A DNA stretch of 41,138 nucleotides, taken from Actinomycetota bacterium. Lineage in GTDB: Bacteria; Actinomycetota; Actinomycetes; Streptosporangiales; Streptosporangiaceae. Below the pieces are notes generated by a model. The model made no database searches. It was given only the letters and a program-made list of their open reading frames with translations, and had not been told where the DNA came from. Of the stretch, positions 1-7,924 are shown piece by piece (position 1 is the first letter of the stretch; each line of letters begins with the position of its first letter). The translations under genes and the position numbers were made by a program. The stretch covers positions 1 through 41,138 of the forward strand of contig JAJPIV010000046.1 in assembly GCA_021324595.1 (NCBI GenBank). The letters are read 5' to 3'.

Positions 1-560
1 AAGTTCGTGGTGCCGTTGACGATCCCGAGGACCCTCCGGACGGTGTCGCCGGCCAGCGACTCGCGCAGGGCGCGCAGCAGCGGGATCGCCCCTGCGACCG
101 CGGCCTCGTAGTACAGGTCGGCTCCGTGCGCGGCCGCCATCCGGTGCAGTTCCGTGCCGTCGCTGGCGAGCAGCGCCTTGTTCGCGGTCACCACTGACTT
201 GCCCGCCTCGAGCGCGGCGAGCAGCAGCGACCTGGCGGGCTCGATGCCGCCGATCAGCTCGACCACGATGTGCACGTCGGGACGGCGCACCAGGTCCGCG
301 GCGCTGCCGGTGACCAGGGTGGGGTCGAGGCCGCCGCGTCCGATCTCCGGCCGGCGCACCGCGATGCCCGCGATCTCGATCGGGCCGCCGGCCCGGGCCG
401 CCAGGTCGCCGGCCTGCTCGGACAGCAGCCTGGCGACCTGCGAGCCGACGACGCCCGCGCCGAGCAGCGCGACCCGCAGCGGGCCGCCCGCTGCGGGCAC
501 GTCGGCGCCTTCCGGCGGGCCAGCCGGGCCGTGAGGCTCCGCTCCGCTGGTGCTCATCAT
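1..560 (-). CDS. hom: Homoserine dehydrogenase, N-terminal part (runs off window)
   Basis: The translated minus strand gives a Rossmann dinucleotide-binding start (VALLGAGVVGSQVARLL, about residues 30-46). It continues with VVELIGGIEPARSLLLAALE, the segment SVVTANKALLA and the block ending in GIVNGTTN. These are family hallmarks of homoserine dehydrogenase, which reduces aspartate semialdehyde to homoserine on the way to threonine, methionine and isoleucine. About 186 codons are present; the catalytic and ACT domains lie outside the window. Two adjacent ATGs (560 and 557) follow a GAGGGA ribosome site. The second has the better spacing, and an in-frame GTG at 569 is also possible. It lies 126 bases downstream of the acyl-CoA synthetase on the same strand, so they may be co-transcribed. 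Family assignment is sure; the exact start is not. Confidence 0.93.
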   Translation of the reverse strand, partial: MMSTSGAEPHGPAGPPEGADVPAAGGPLRVALLGAGVVGSQVARLLSEQAGDLAARAGGPIEIAGIAVRRPEIGRGGLDPTLVTGSAADLVRRPDVHIVVELIGGIEPARSLLLAALEAGKSVVTANKALLASDGTELHRMAAAHGADLYYEAAVAGAIPLLRALRESLAGDTVRRVLGIVNGTTN

Positions 561-686
561 GTCCCTCACTCACCCGTGGCGGCCGTACCTGATCAGCAGC
601 CTATCGGCCGCGCGGGAGCGGACCGGGCCAGGCAGGCGGCGATCGGCGGCGCGTGGTCGCGCGGCCCCCGGCGCAGGCGGGAGCGG

Positions 687-2240
687 TCAGTGCACCCGGC
701 GCTCGTGCCCCTGCCAGTAGGGCTCGCGGAGCTTGAACTTCTGCAGCTTGCCGGTCGCGGTCCGGGCCAGGGCCTCGCGGAACTCCACCGACGTCGGGCA
801 CTTGAAGTGCGCCAGCCTCGACCGGCAGAACTCGATCAGATCCGCCTCGGTCACCTGCCGCCCGCTCCTGACCACGACGAGGGCCTTGACGGTCTCGCCC
901 CACTTGTCGTCAGGAACGCCGATGACCGCCGCCTCGGCCACGGCCGGGTGCTGGTACAGGCAGTCCTCCACCTCCACCGAGCTGACGTTCTCGCCGCCGG
1001 AGATGATCACGTCCTTCTTCCGGTCGGAGATGACCAGGTACCGGTCCGGGTCGATGCGGCCCTCGTCACCGGTCCTGAACCAGCCGCCGGCGAGCACCTT
1101 CTCCGACTCCTCCGGCTGCTGCCAGTAGCCGGCGAAGACATGGTTCGACCGGGCGAGGACCTCGCCGTCGGCGTCGGCACGCACCCGCACGCCCACCGCC
1201 GGGGCGCCCGCGCGCGACAGCAGCCGGGCGCGCTCCGGGCCGGGCAGCTCGTCCCACCCGGACGGCCGGCGGTTGACCGTGAGCAGCGGCGCGGTCTCGG
1301 TGGGGCCGTAGATCTGGATGAACTCCCAGCCCAGTTCCTCCTCCAGGCGCTCGATCGACCTGCTCGGCGGCGGTGCGCCCGCCACCACCATGCGCACCCG
1401 GCCGCGGCCGGGAACCGGCCGGACGGACGCGGACCGGGCGCTGGCCGCGTCCAGGATCGCGGCGACCACGGCCGGGGCTCCGCAGAGCAGCGTCACGCCG
1501 TGCTCGTCGATGCGCCGCAGCAGCTCCTCGCCATCGATGCGGCGCGCCACCACCTGCGGCACGCCCATCGCGGTCACCGCGTACGGCATGCCCCATCCGT
1601 TGCAATGGAACATCGGCAGCGTGTGCAGGTAGACATCGCGGTCGCAGACGCCGGCGTGCCAGCCGAAGACCGCCGCGTTGAGCCAGCAGTTCCGGTGGGT
1701 GAGCTGAACCCCCTTGGGCCGGGCGGTGGTACCGCTGGTGTAGTTGATGCTGGCGGTCGCGTCCTCGTCGGGCTCCCAGGGCGCGGGCTCGGCGTCGTCG
1801 CTCGCCTCGGCGAAGAACTCGGCGTCATCGGCCGTGCCGTCCAGGACGATCCGGTGCCGGGCCGTGACGTCACGCAGCGCCTCATCGGATTCCGGGTCCA
1901 CCAGCAGGACCGAGGCGCCCGAGTGCCGGACAATGTAGCCGACCTCGTCGGCGTTGAGCCGGTAGTTGATCGGCACGAGCACCCGGCCGAACGCGCTGAC
2001 CCCGAAGAACAAGATCCCGAACCGGGCGGCGTTCGGGCTGACCACCGCGACCCGCTCGCCGTGGCCGACGCCCAGCCTGTCGAGCGCGAGCGCGACGCCG
2101 CGCGCCCGCCGCTCCAGGGAGCGGTAGGTGATCGCGCCGAGGCTGCCCGCCGTGCCCGGCTCGTCGATCAGCGCGGTCCGGTCCGCGTAGACCACTGCGC
2201 CCCGGTGCAGGAAGTCCTCGATCGTCAGCGGCACCTTCAT
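687..2240 (-). CDS. AMP-forming acyl-CoA synthetase (FadD-like)
   Basis: This is a 517-residue member of the adenylate-forming superfamily, predicted to activate a carboxylic acid with ATP and transfer it to CoA. Visible motifs are the phosphate-binding loop YTSGTTARPKG (about 167-177, with Ala where Gly is usual), the adenine motif IYGPTETAPL, the hinge region GWFRTGDEGRID and SDRKKDVIISGGENVSS, and the C-terminal catalytic-lysine motif RTATGKLQKFKLRE. Length and motifs fit medium/long-chain fatty acyl-CoA or methylmercaptopropionyl-CoA ligase relatives; the substrate cannot be read from sequence. ATG 2240 is chosen because GAGGAG lies 5 bases upstream and residues MKVPLTIEDFLHRGA match the family start. 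The open frame continues further upstream but without family similarity. hom follows downstream. Confidence 0.93.
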   Translation of the reverse strand: MKVPLTIEDFLHRGAVVYADRTALIDEPGTAGSLGAITYRSLERRARGVALALDRLGVGHGERVAVVSPNAARFGILFFGVSAFGRVLVPINYRLNADEVGYIVRHSGASVLLVDPESDEALRDVTARHRIVLDGTADDAEFFAEASDDAEPAPWEPDEDATASINYTSGTTARPKGVQLTHRNCWLNAAVFGWHAGVCDRDVYLHTLPMFHCNGWGMPYAVTAMGVPQVVARRIDGEELLRRIDEHGVTLLCGAPAVVAAILDAASARSASVRPVPGRGRVRMVVAGAPPPSRSIERLEEELGWEFIQIYGPTETAPLLTVNRRPSGWDELPGPERARLLSRAGAPAVGVRVRADADGEVLARSNHVFAGYWQQPEESEKVLAGGWFRTGDEGRIDPDRYLVISDRKKDVIISGGENVSSVEVEDCLYQHPAVAEAAVIGVPDDKWGETVKALVVVRSGRQVTEADLIEFCRSRLAHFKCPTSVEFREALARTATGKLQKFKLREPYWQGHERRVH

Positions 2241-2640
2241 GACTGCTCCTCGGCTCAGCGGCCCTCGGTCGCGCGCCCCGGGCGCTCCCGTCGGCGTCGC
2301 CTGGCACCCACACTGCCAGACCACCCCGGGCCGCCGCCAGACCGCGCCGGGCCCCTCCGGCCCTGGCAGCGGCCAGCGCCCCGGCCAGGGGCCGTGCGCC
2401 GCCGGCGGCCCGGATCCGGCGGCCCGGGTAGCGCCCGCGCCGAGCGGGTATGCCGGCAACCGTGGCGCAGGGCGTGCCAGCGACGGGGGTCGATGTTGTG
2501 AGCCGCTCACGGCGGTCGTAGAGTATGGAAATACCTCCTGATTTGCCGTGAGCACGCGCGGCCTTGGCGCGCCCGCCGAAGTCGCAGGCCAATGGCGGGC
2601 CGGGGTGCCGCCGCACGATGATGCTGTGTGAGGGAGGGCC
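2241..2640. other. 400-bp divergent intergenic region
   Basis: This gap separates the minus-strand acyl-CoA synthetase from the plus-strand membrane gene. Reading frames crossing it are low-complexity Pro/Arg/Ala shadows without family similarity. It contains one plausible promoter with an embedded palindrome (2496-2524, listed separately) and the relatively AT-rich stretch around 2519-2545. No RNA gene or DevR-type box was seen. Confidence 0.5.
2496..2524 (+). promoter_or_regulatory. Putative sigma70-type promoter with embedded operator palindrome
   Basis: TTGTGA (2496-2501) and TAGAGT (2519-2524) are separated by exactly 17 bases, a good vegetative promoter for this GC-rich background. The inverted repeat GTGAG-CCG-CTCAC (2498-2510) overlaps the -35 hexamer, as expected for a repressor operator. 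Transcription would start near 2531 and read into the membrane gene at 2641, leaving a leader of about 110 bases. Spacing and symmetry are seen directly; function is inferred. Confidence 0.4.
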
Positions 2641-3468
2641 ATGGGGCTTCTCGGAGGCACAGGAAGCAACCGGAGATCGTGGGCCGATCATGCCGGCGGC
2701 GGCTTCCCGGTTTCCGCGCCAGCTGGCGGGTCGGCCGGGCTCACCGAGCGCGTGGTGATCACCCTGTCGGGTGTCCGCCAGCCGATCGTGGCGATCCTGC
2801 TGCTGATCTCGTTCTTCACGGTGCTCTCTGGCAAGCCGGTCGACGGCCTGCTCCTGTTCACCGTCGCGTGCGCGCTCGCCTGGGATGCCGGGATGAGATC
2901 CCGGCAGGCGGCGCCGGGGACCCGGGCCCGCGCGCCCGGGGAGCGCGCGGGCGGCGGGCGGGCCAGCGCGCCGGGCCAGGACCGCGCCGTGCCGGCGCCG
3001 GAGGGTCACGGCGAGCTCGTGCGCGTCGAGTCGGCCGAGCCTGCCCCGCGGTCGGTGTGGCGGCTGCGGACCGGCCGGCCGCCGGCCCGCTACCTGGTGC
3101 TCGGCGTCGCCGGGGCCGCGGTCTACTCCCTGACCTTCGGCTCGTTCCCCCGCTACACCTGGCCGACCACCTTCGGCGTGGTCGGGCTCGGCGCGAGCGT
3201 GGTGATCATCGGCTGGGGCGGTCCGATCAGGCAGCGGGAGATCCCCGGCAAGTTCGGCAAGTCCGCGGCGCTAACCTGGGGAACCCTGCTGGTGGTCGCC
3301 GGGCTGTGGGAGCTCGGCGCGCTGCTCGGCCAGCCCAACATCGACACCGGGTCCTACGCCCACCCGACGATCAGCACGCTGGCCGACCCGCTCTTCACGA
3401 CCTCGCTCGGCCGGTCCACCGTCATGATGGCCTGGATCGGCCTGGGATACTTCCTGGTCGAACGATGA
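2641..3468 (+). CDS. Polytopic membrane protein of unknown function
   Basis: This 275-residue protein has hydrophobic segments at about 46-62 (QPIVAILLLISFFTVLSG), 68-80, 147-165 (YLVLGVAGAAVYSLTFGS), 175-190 and 210-225, separated by a charged Ala/Gly/Arg-rich loop (about 85-140). I do not recognise a family with known function. The ATG is preceded by GAGGGAGGGCC, a strong ribosome site. The stop overlaps the next gene by four bases (ATGA), so the two are translationally coupled and probably form one membrane module. The preceding promoter-like element with its palindrome could control both. Function not assigned. Confidence 0.75.
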   Translation: MGLLGGTGSNRRSWADHAGGGFPVSAPAGGSAGLTERVVITLSGVRQPIVAILLLISFFTVLSGKPVDGLLLFTVACALAWDAGMRSRQAAPGTRARAPGERAGGGRASAPGQDRAVPAPEGHGELVRVESAEPAPRSVWRLRTGRPPARYLVLGVAGAAVYSLTFGSFPRYTWPTTFGVVGLGASVVIIGWGGPIRQREIPGKFGKSAALTWGTLLVVAGLWELGALLGQPNIDTGSYAHPTISTLADPLFTTSLGRSTVMMAWIGLGYFLVER

Positions 3469-3665
3469 ACTCGCACGACATCACCGTCCTCGGCTTCCTG
3501 CTGATCCTGGCGGCCCTGCTGGTCACCGAGGCCGTGGCCAGGACCGGGCGGACGAGCGTGCCGACGTTCGCCCAGGTCGTCACCCGCATCATGCGGAACA
3601 GGACCGGCCGGGTCGGCATGCTCGTCGCCTGGGCATGGATCGGCCTGCACTTCTTCGCCAAGTAG
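3465..3665 (+). CDS. Small membrane protein (DUF6186-like)
   Basis: This 66-residue protein has an N-terminal hydrophobic helix (ITVLGFLLILAALLVTEAVA, about 5-24), a basic middle part (RIMRNRTGRVG) and a second helix ending WAWIGLHFFAK. It resembles the small conserved actinobacterial membrane proteins grouped as DUF6186; that family name is from memory and unchecked. The ATG overlaps the stop of the upstream membrane gene (ATGA), implying coupled translation and a shared complex or process. A strong hairpin follows within 110 bases. Function unknown. Confidence 0.75.
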   Translation: MNSHDITVLGFLLILAALLVTEAVARTGRTSVPTFAQVVTRIMRNRTGRVGMLVAWAWIGLHFFAK

Positions 3666-3734
3666 GTGATCACGCCGCGCGGGACCGCGCGTCAGCCGCC
3701 CGGCCGCTCGCGCATCATGCCCCCGGGTCCGGCT

Positions 3735-3774
3735 CCGCCGGGCGGGGGACCGCCGCGCTCGCCCCGCCCGGCGG
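3735..3774. terminator. Bidirectional terminator hairpin between convergent genes
   Basis: A perfect 13-bp inverted repeat (CCGCCGGGCGGGG at 3735-3747, complementary arm 3762-3774) with a 14-base loop sits between the end of the small membrane gene (3665) and the convergent usp stop (3797). There is no T-tract, as is common in high-GC actinomycetes. Its position supports a terminator acting on both strands. Confidence 0.6.
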
Positions 3775-3796
3775 CCAGCGAGGGACGAATGTGGCC

Positions 3797-4285
3797 TCAG
3801 CTCGCCGTGCCGCTCGTGGCGGCCGATGCCGCGGACTCGGCCGTCGCGGCCTCGGCGGCGCGGCGAGCCCTCGGCACGATCAGGACCGGCCGGTCGCTGA
3901 GGTGGAGCAGGCGCAGCGAGACGCCCCCGAACGGCAGCCACGGCACGTCGCGCGCGGTCGCCGACCCGAGCACGATCATCCTGGCGTCCGCTTCCTCGGC
4001 GATGTCGAGGATCGTCCGGGGAACGTGGCCCACGTGCGCGGAGCGGATTTCCTCCCGGGCCTCCACTCCGGCGGCCCGGAGCCGCTCGGCGATCTGGCCG
4101 ACCACTCGCTCGCCCTCGCCGTCCGCGCAATCCACCTGGACCCGGCCGAACCGCCCCACCGCGTACTCGTGGACGTGCAGCACCACCACCTGATCACCGG
4201 GACGGCCGGCAAGGTCCGCCGCCATGTCCGCGGCACGCGCGACGTTCGCCTCATGGTCCACCGCCAGCAGAATCGTCCTGCTCAT
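3797..4285 (-). CDS. Universal stress protein (UspA fold), ATP motif not canonical
   Basis: This 162-residue single-domain Usp begins MSRTILLAVDHEANVARAAD and ends its fold with RLLHLSDRPVLIVPRARR. The usual ATP signature G-x2-G-x9-G-S/T is not intact: the corresponding segment reads GSATARDVPWLPFGGVS, with Thr where the second Gly is expected, so nucleotide binding is doubtful. The tail after about residue 140 is Ala/Ser-rich. ATG 4285 is chosen over the in-frame ATG 21 bases upstream because GGAGG precedes it by 6 bases and the fold starts there. A DevR-type palindrome lies about 72-85 bases upstream. usp genes are classic members of the mycobacterial DosR regulon, which fits. Confidence 0.88.
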   Translation of the reverse strand: MSRTILLAVDHEANVARAADMAADLAGRPGDQVVVLHVHEYAVGRFGRVQVDCADGEGERVVGQIAERLRAAGVEAREEIRSAHVGHVPRTILDIAEEADARMIVLGSATARDVPWLPFGGVSLRLLHLSDRPVLIVPRARRAAEAATAESAASAATSGTAS

Positions 4286-4356
4286 CGCCCGCCTCCAATG
4301 CGACAACGGGTACTTGCGTCATCTCGGACGATACGCACGGGCCGCCACGGTCCACA

Positions 4357-4370
4357 GGGTCCAAGGTCCG
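4357..4370 (-). promoter_or_regulatory. DevR/DosR-type box upstream of usp
   Basis: On the minus strand this reads CGGACCTTGGACCC, matching 10 of 12 fixed positions of the palindrome GGGACC-N2-GGTCCC seen elsewhere in the window. It lies 72 bases upstream of the usp start, a usual distance for an activator site. The match is seen; regulation is inferred from the devR gene at 19672-20427. Confidence 0.5.
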
Positions 4371-4433
4371 CGGCGCGGGGGCGTTCGACCCGTTTTGGGC
4401 ACCACTCAGATTGTCTTAACCTGCTCGCCCGGA

Positions 4434-4889
4434 TCAGGCCGCCGTGCCGGCGTCGGCCCGCGCCGCGTCATCGGCCGGCTCGGCCGCGACCATGCGATAG
4501 CCCGTGACCACGTCGGCGCAGATCGTGAGCACCTCATCCGCCGGTCCTGCCAGCCATGGCCGCAGCCTGGCCCGGTACCGGCGCGCGGCGGGCTCATCAC
4601 CCAGCAGCCGCGCGGTTCCCACGACGATCACGCTCCAGCCGAGCTGGGTGGCCGGGTCGATCGAGTCCGCCTCGAAGGCGACTACCACGCCGTCGTGACC
4701 CGCCGCCGCGGCGATCGCCGCGCCCTCGGTGAGGCGAACCACGATCGTCTCGCCCTCGACCAGGTGGTTGACGGGGCGGACGGCAGGCAGAGCCTGGTGG
4801 GTGAAGGCGAGCCGCCCGACCGGCACGCTGCCGAGCAACTCCAGCGCCCCGGTCCTGCTGAGCCGGTCGAGCCGGCGGAGGCTGGTCAT
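4434..4889 (-). CDS. Pyridoxamine 5'-phosphate oxidase-fold protein
   Basis: This 151-residue protein matches the PPOX split-barrel family in architecture: LLGSVPVGRLAFTHQALPAV (about 18-37), PVNHLVEGETIVVRLTEG, VVVAFEADSIDPATQLGWSV and VVGTARLLGD. Such proteins bind FMN or F420, and similar ones occur in the mycobacterial DosR regulon. The electron donor and substrate cannot be read here. The ATG at 4889 lacks a clear ribosome site, so leaderless translation or another start is possible. A DevR-type palindrome lies 58 bases upstream, in the short space shared with the divergent GNAT-ACS gene, suggesting joint control. Confidence 0.85.
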   Translation of the reverse strand: MTSLRRLDRLSRTGALELLGSVPVGRLAFTHQALPAVRPVNHLVEGETIVVRLTEGAAIAAAAGHDGVVVAFEADSIDPATQLGWSVIVVGTARLLGDEPAARRYRARLRPWLAGPADEVLTICADVVTGYRMVAAEPADDAARADAGTAA

Positions 4890-4946
4890 GGCATCCAGGC
4901 TGGCCTGGCCGGGCCGGGCGGGCCAGGGGCGAACGGCCGCCGGCAG

Positions 4947-4960
4947 GTGCCCAAGGTCCC
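4947..4960. promoter_or_regulatory. DevR/DosR-type box between PPOX and GNAT-ACS genes
   Basis: On the minus strand this reads GGGACCTTGGGCAC, matching 10 of 12 fixed positions of GGGACC-N2-GGTCCC. It lies 58 bases upstream of the minus-strand PPOX gene and 52 bases upstream of the plus-strand GNAT-ACS start, so one site could serve both promoters. The sequence match is direct; activity is inferred. Confidence 0.55.
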
Positions 4961-5011
4961 ACGCGGCGGGCCGGGGTGTCGCGTGGGCGCCGCCGGGGGA
5001 ATAGTGGAGGC

Positions 5012-7804
5012 GTGTCCCCCGGTCAGAGCGCCCGGCCCGGGCCGGCCGGCGAGGTGTACGCGCTGCTCACCGACGGCACGACGGTCCTGATCAGGCATGC
5101 CAGGCCGGAGGACGAGCCCGCGGTGCGGCGGATGCACGAGCAGATGTCGCCGGGTAACGCCTACCTGCGCTTCTTCAGCATCAGCCCGCTGGCCGCCGAA
5201 CGGGAGGCGGCCCGGGTCTGCCGGCCGGCGGACGAGGATCACTGCGCGCTGCTCGCCTGGCTCGGAGACCAGCTCGTCGGCGTCGCGAGCTACGAGCCGG
5301 CCGGACGGCCGGGAGTGGCCGAGATCGCGTTCGCCGTCTCCGATCACATGCACGGCCGCGGCGTGGCGACCCTGCTGCTCGATCATCTGATCTCGGCCGC
5401 CCGGCTGCGCGGGCTGCGCGCGTTCCGGGCCGAGACCCTGGCCGACAACGTGGCCATGCTGCGCGTCTTCGCTAACGCCGGGCTGGCCGCCCAGCGCCGG
5501 GTCAGCGACGGGGTCGTGGAGATCACGTTCCCGCTCCCGGCCGACGAGGCGGACCAGCGGCTGCGGGCCTACCTGGAGTCCGTGGCCAGCCGTGAGCAGC
5601 GCGCCGACGTCGCCAGCCTGCGCCCGCTGCTGGCACCCGCCTGCGTGGCCGTCGTGGGCGCCAGCCGCAAGCCCAGCCGGGTCGGCCACGCGATCGTCCG
5701 CAACATCGTCACGGCCGGCTTCGGCGGGCGCGTCTACGGGGTGAACCCGCACGCCCGGTCGGTGCTCGGCGTCCCGTGCGTGCCGTCCGTCGCCGACCTG
5801 CCCGAGCCGCCCGACGTGGCCGTGATCGCGGTACCGGCGCCCAGCGTGACGGAGGTCGCCGGGGAGTGCGGCCGGCGCGGAGCGCGCTCGCTCGTCGTGG
5901 TGACCTCCGGCATCGAGGCCGACGCCGGCTCGCGGCTGCTGGCGATCTGCCGCAGGTACGGCATGCGCCTGGTCGGGCCGAACTGCTTCGGCATCGCGGT
6001 CCCGCCGCTGAGGCTGAACGCCACGTTCGCCGGCGCGCAGCCGCCCCCAGGGGCGGCCGGCCTGGTGGTGCAGTCCGGTGGCATCGGCATCGCCCTGCTG
6101 GAGCACCTGTCCCGGCTCGGGCTCGGGGTCTCGTCGTTCGCCTCGGTCGGCGACAAGTACGACGTGTCGAGCAACGACATGCTCATGTGGTGGGAGCAGG
6201 ATGGCACGACCCGGATCGGCGTGCTCTACGTGGAGTCGTTCGGCAGCCCGCGCCGGTTCGCGCAGACGGCGCGCCGGGTCGCCCGGCGATTCCCGGTGCT
6301 CACCGTGATGGGCGGGCGCTCGCCGGCGGGGCAGCGGGCCGCCGCGTCGCACACCGCGGCGGCGGCCACGCCACTGGTCACCCAGGAGGCGCTGTTCGGC
6401 CAGGCCGGGGTGATCGCCACGACCAGCCTCGGCGAGCTGATCGACGCGGCAGCCCTGCTCGCGTGCCAGCCGCTGCCGCGAGGAAACCGGGTGGGCATCG
6501 TCTCCAACGCAGGAGGGGCGGGCGTGCTCGCCGCGGATGCCTGCGGAGACAACGGCCTTCAGGTGGCGACGCTGTCGCCGGCCACGCAGCAGCGGCTGCG
6601 CCGGATGCTGCCGGGCGGGGCAGCGGTGGCCGGGCCGGTGGACACCACGGCGACGGTGAGCGCCCGGGCGTTCCGCTCCTGCATCGAGGCGGTGGCCAGG
6701 GACGCGGGGGTGGACGCGGTCATGGCGATCACCGTGCCGACCGCGCTCGGCAACCTCGCGCCGGCGGTCCTGGCGGCCCGCCCGGGCATCCCGCTGGTCG
6801 CCGTCCCGCTCGACCAGGACGAGTCGGTGCGCCTGCTGCGCTCGGGCGGGGATGGCGATGCCGGCGGCCCGGCCGGGGCGCCGGGCCCCGCCCGGCCGGG
6901 AACGGCTGCCCCCGGCCAGCCGGCGGCCGGGCCGGGCCAGCCAGTGCCCGCCGTGGCAGCGGTGCCGGCCTACCTGTACCCGGAGGGCGCGGCCCGGGCA
7001 CTCGGCCACGCCGTCCGCTACCAGGCCTGGCGGTCACGACCGCCCGGGCGGGTGCCCGAGCTTCCCGGGATCGACCCGCAGGCCGCACGGCGGATCGTCG
7101 CCCGGTTCCTCAGCCGGAGCCATCTCGGCGGCTGGCTGCCGCCCGCGCCCACGGCCGACCTGCTCGCCTGCTACGGGATCGCGCTGGTGCGGACCGTGCC
7201 GGCCGGCGACGCCGAGGATGCGGTCGCCGCCGCCCGGCGCCTCGGCGGGGGCCCGGTGGTGCTCAAGGCGGACGTCGCCGGGCTGGTGCACAAGAGCGAC
7301 GCCGGGGCGGTCCTGCTCGACCTGCGGACCGAGGCGGACGTCCGGGCCGGCTACGCCGCGCTCGCCGGGCGGTTCGGCGGGGACCTGCGCCGGGTGCTGG
7401 TCCAGCCGATGGTCACCGATGGCGTCGAGGTGCTGGCCGGGGTGGCCCACGAGCCGGTCTTCGGCCCGCTCGTCGTGTTCGGGCTCGGCGGGGTGGCCAC
7501 CGACGTGCTCGGCGACCGCGTGGCGCGGCTCACCCCGCTCACCGACGCCGACGCCGACGAGATGATCCGGGGCATCCGGGCGGCGCCGCTGCTCCACGGC
7601 CACCGGGGCGCGCCTCCCGCCGACGTCCGGGCCCTGGCCGGCCTGCTGCTGCGGATCTCCCGCCTCGCCGATGACATCCCGGAGGTGGCCGAGCTCGACC
7701 TCAACCCGGTGATCGCCCGCCCGGACGGCGCCAGCCCGGTGGACGCGCGGATCCGCCTGGTGCCCGCCGAGCCGCAGGATCCGTTCCTGCGCAGGCTCCG
7801 CTGA
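5012..7804 (+). CDS. GNAT acetyltransferase fused to ADP-forming acyl-CoA synthetase (Pat-like)
   Basis: A 930-residue fusion. Residues about 20-175 are a GNAT domain with acetyl-CoA motif HGRGVATLLLDHLI (114-127). Residues about 205-330 are a CoA-binding Rossmann domain (CVAVVGASRKPSRVGHA), then two succinyl-CoA-ligase-like domains. Residues about 710-925 are an ATP-grasp domain (VVLKADVAGLVHKSDAGAV, QPMVTDGVEV, FGLGGV, ELDLNPV). Relatives acetylate acetyl-CoA synthetase and other enzymes (Pat) or make acetate plus ATP. The position equivalent to the phosphohistidine of ADP-forming synthetases is His447 in AAASHTAA, so ligase chemistry cannot be excluded. GTG 5012 fits a leaderless transcript (AATAGT about 10 bases upstream); GTG 4976 is an alternative. 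A Gly/Pro/Ala-rich linker at about 614-650 separates the halves. A DevR-like box precedes it. Confidence 0.9.
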   Translation: MSPGQSARPGPAGEVYALLTDGTTVLIRHARPEDEPAVRRMHEQMSPGNAYLRFFSISPLAAEREAARVCRPADEDHCALLAWLGDQLVGVASYEPAGRPGVAEIAFAVSDHMHGRGVATLLLDHLISAARLRGLRAFRAETLADNVAMLRVFANAGLAAQRRVSDGVVEITFPLPADEADQRLRAYLESVASREQRADVASLRPLLAPACVAVVGASRKPSRVGHAIVRNIVTAGFGGRVYGVNPHARSVLGVPCVPSVADLPEPPDVAVIAVPAPSVTEVAGECGRRGARSLVVVTSGIEADAGSRLLAICRRYGMRLVGPNCFGIAVPPLRLNATFAGAQPPPGAAGLVVQSGGIGIALLEHLSRLGLGVSSFASVGDKYDVSSNDMLMWWEQDGTTRIGVLYVESFGSPRRFAQTARRVARRFPVLTVMGGRSPAGQRAAASHTAAAATPLVTQEALFGQAGVIATTSLGELIDAAALLACQPLPRGNRVGIVSNAGGAGVLAADACGDNGLQVATLSPATQQRLRRMLPGGAAVAGPVDTTATVSARAFRSCIEAVARDAGVDAVMAITVPTALGNLAPAVLAARPGIPLVAVPLDQDESVRLLRSGGDGDAGGPAGAPGPARPGTAAPGQPAAGPGQPVPAVAAVPAYLYPEGAARALGHAVRYQAWRSRPPGRVPELPGIDPQAARRIVARFLSRSHLGGWLPPAPTADLLACYGIALVRTVPAGDAEDAVAAARRLGGGPVVLKADVAGLVHKSDAGAVLLDLRTEADVRAGYAALAGRFGGDLRRVLVQPMVTDGVEVLAGVAHEPVFGPLVVFGLGGVATDVLGDRVARLTPLTDADADEMIRGIRAAPLLHGHRGAPPADVRALAGLLLRISRLADDIPEVAELDLNPVIARPDGASPVDARIRLVPAEPQDPFLRRLR

Positions 7805-7924
7805 GCATGCCGGCGCGGCGCGCGACGGCCGAAGGTCACCGCGCCCCGGGCGCAACGGCACTGTGCCGCGCCGGAGGCGCGCCGGAAACTGGAGGCGCGT
7901 AGGCACGGAAGGCAGGGAGCAGCC

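Noticed and set aside
270-2501. Long plus-strand open frame opposite the acyl-CoA synthetase
   Set aside because: Its translation is Arg/Ala/Pro/Gly-rich with no family signal, and it lies entirely over two well-supported minus-strand genes. Such frames are common by-products of high GC at third codon positions.
5776-7674. Long second plus-strand frame inside the GNAT-ACS gene
   Set aside because: Arg-rich, no motifs, fully contained in a gene with clear domains; frame shadow.
7820-7845. DevR box upstream of the second usp
   Set aside because: Only a GAAGGTCACC half-site is visible, with no matching left half at the right distance.
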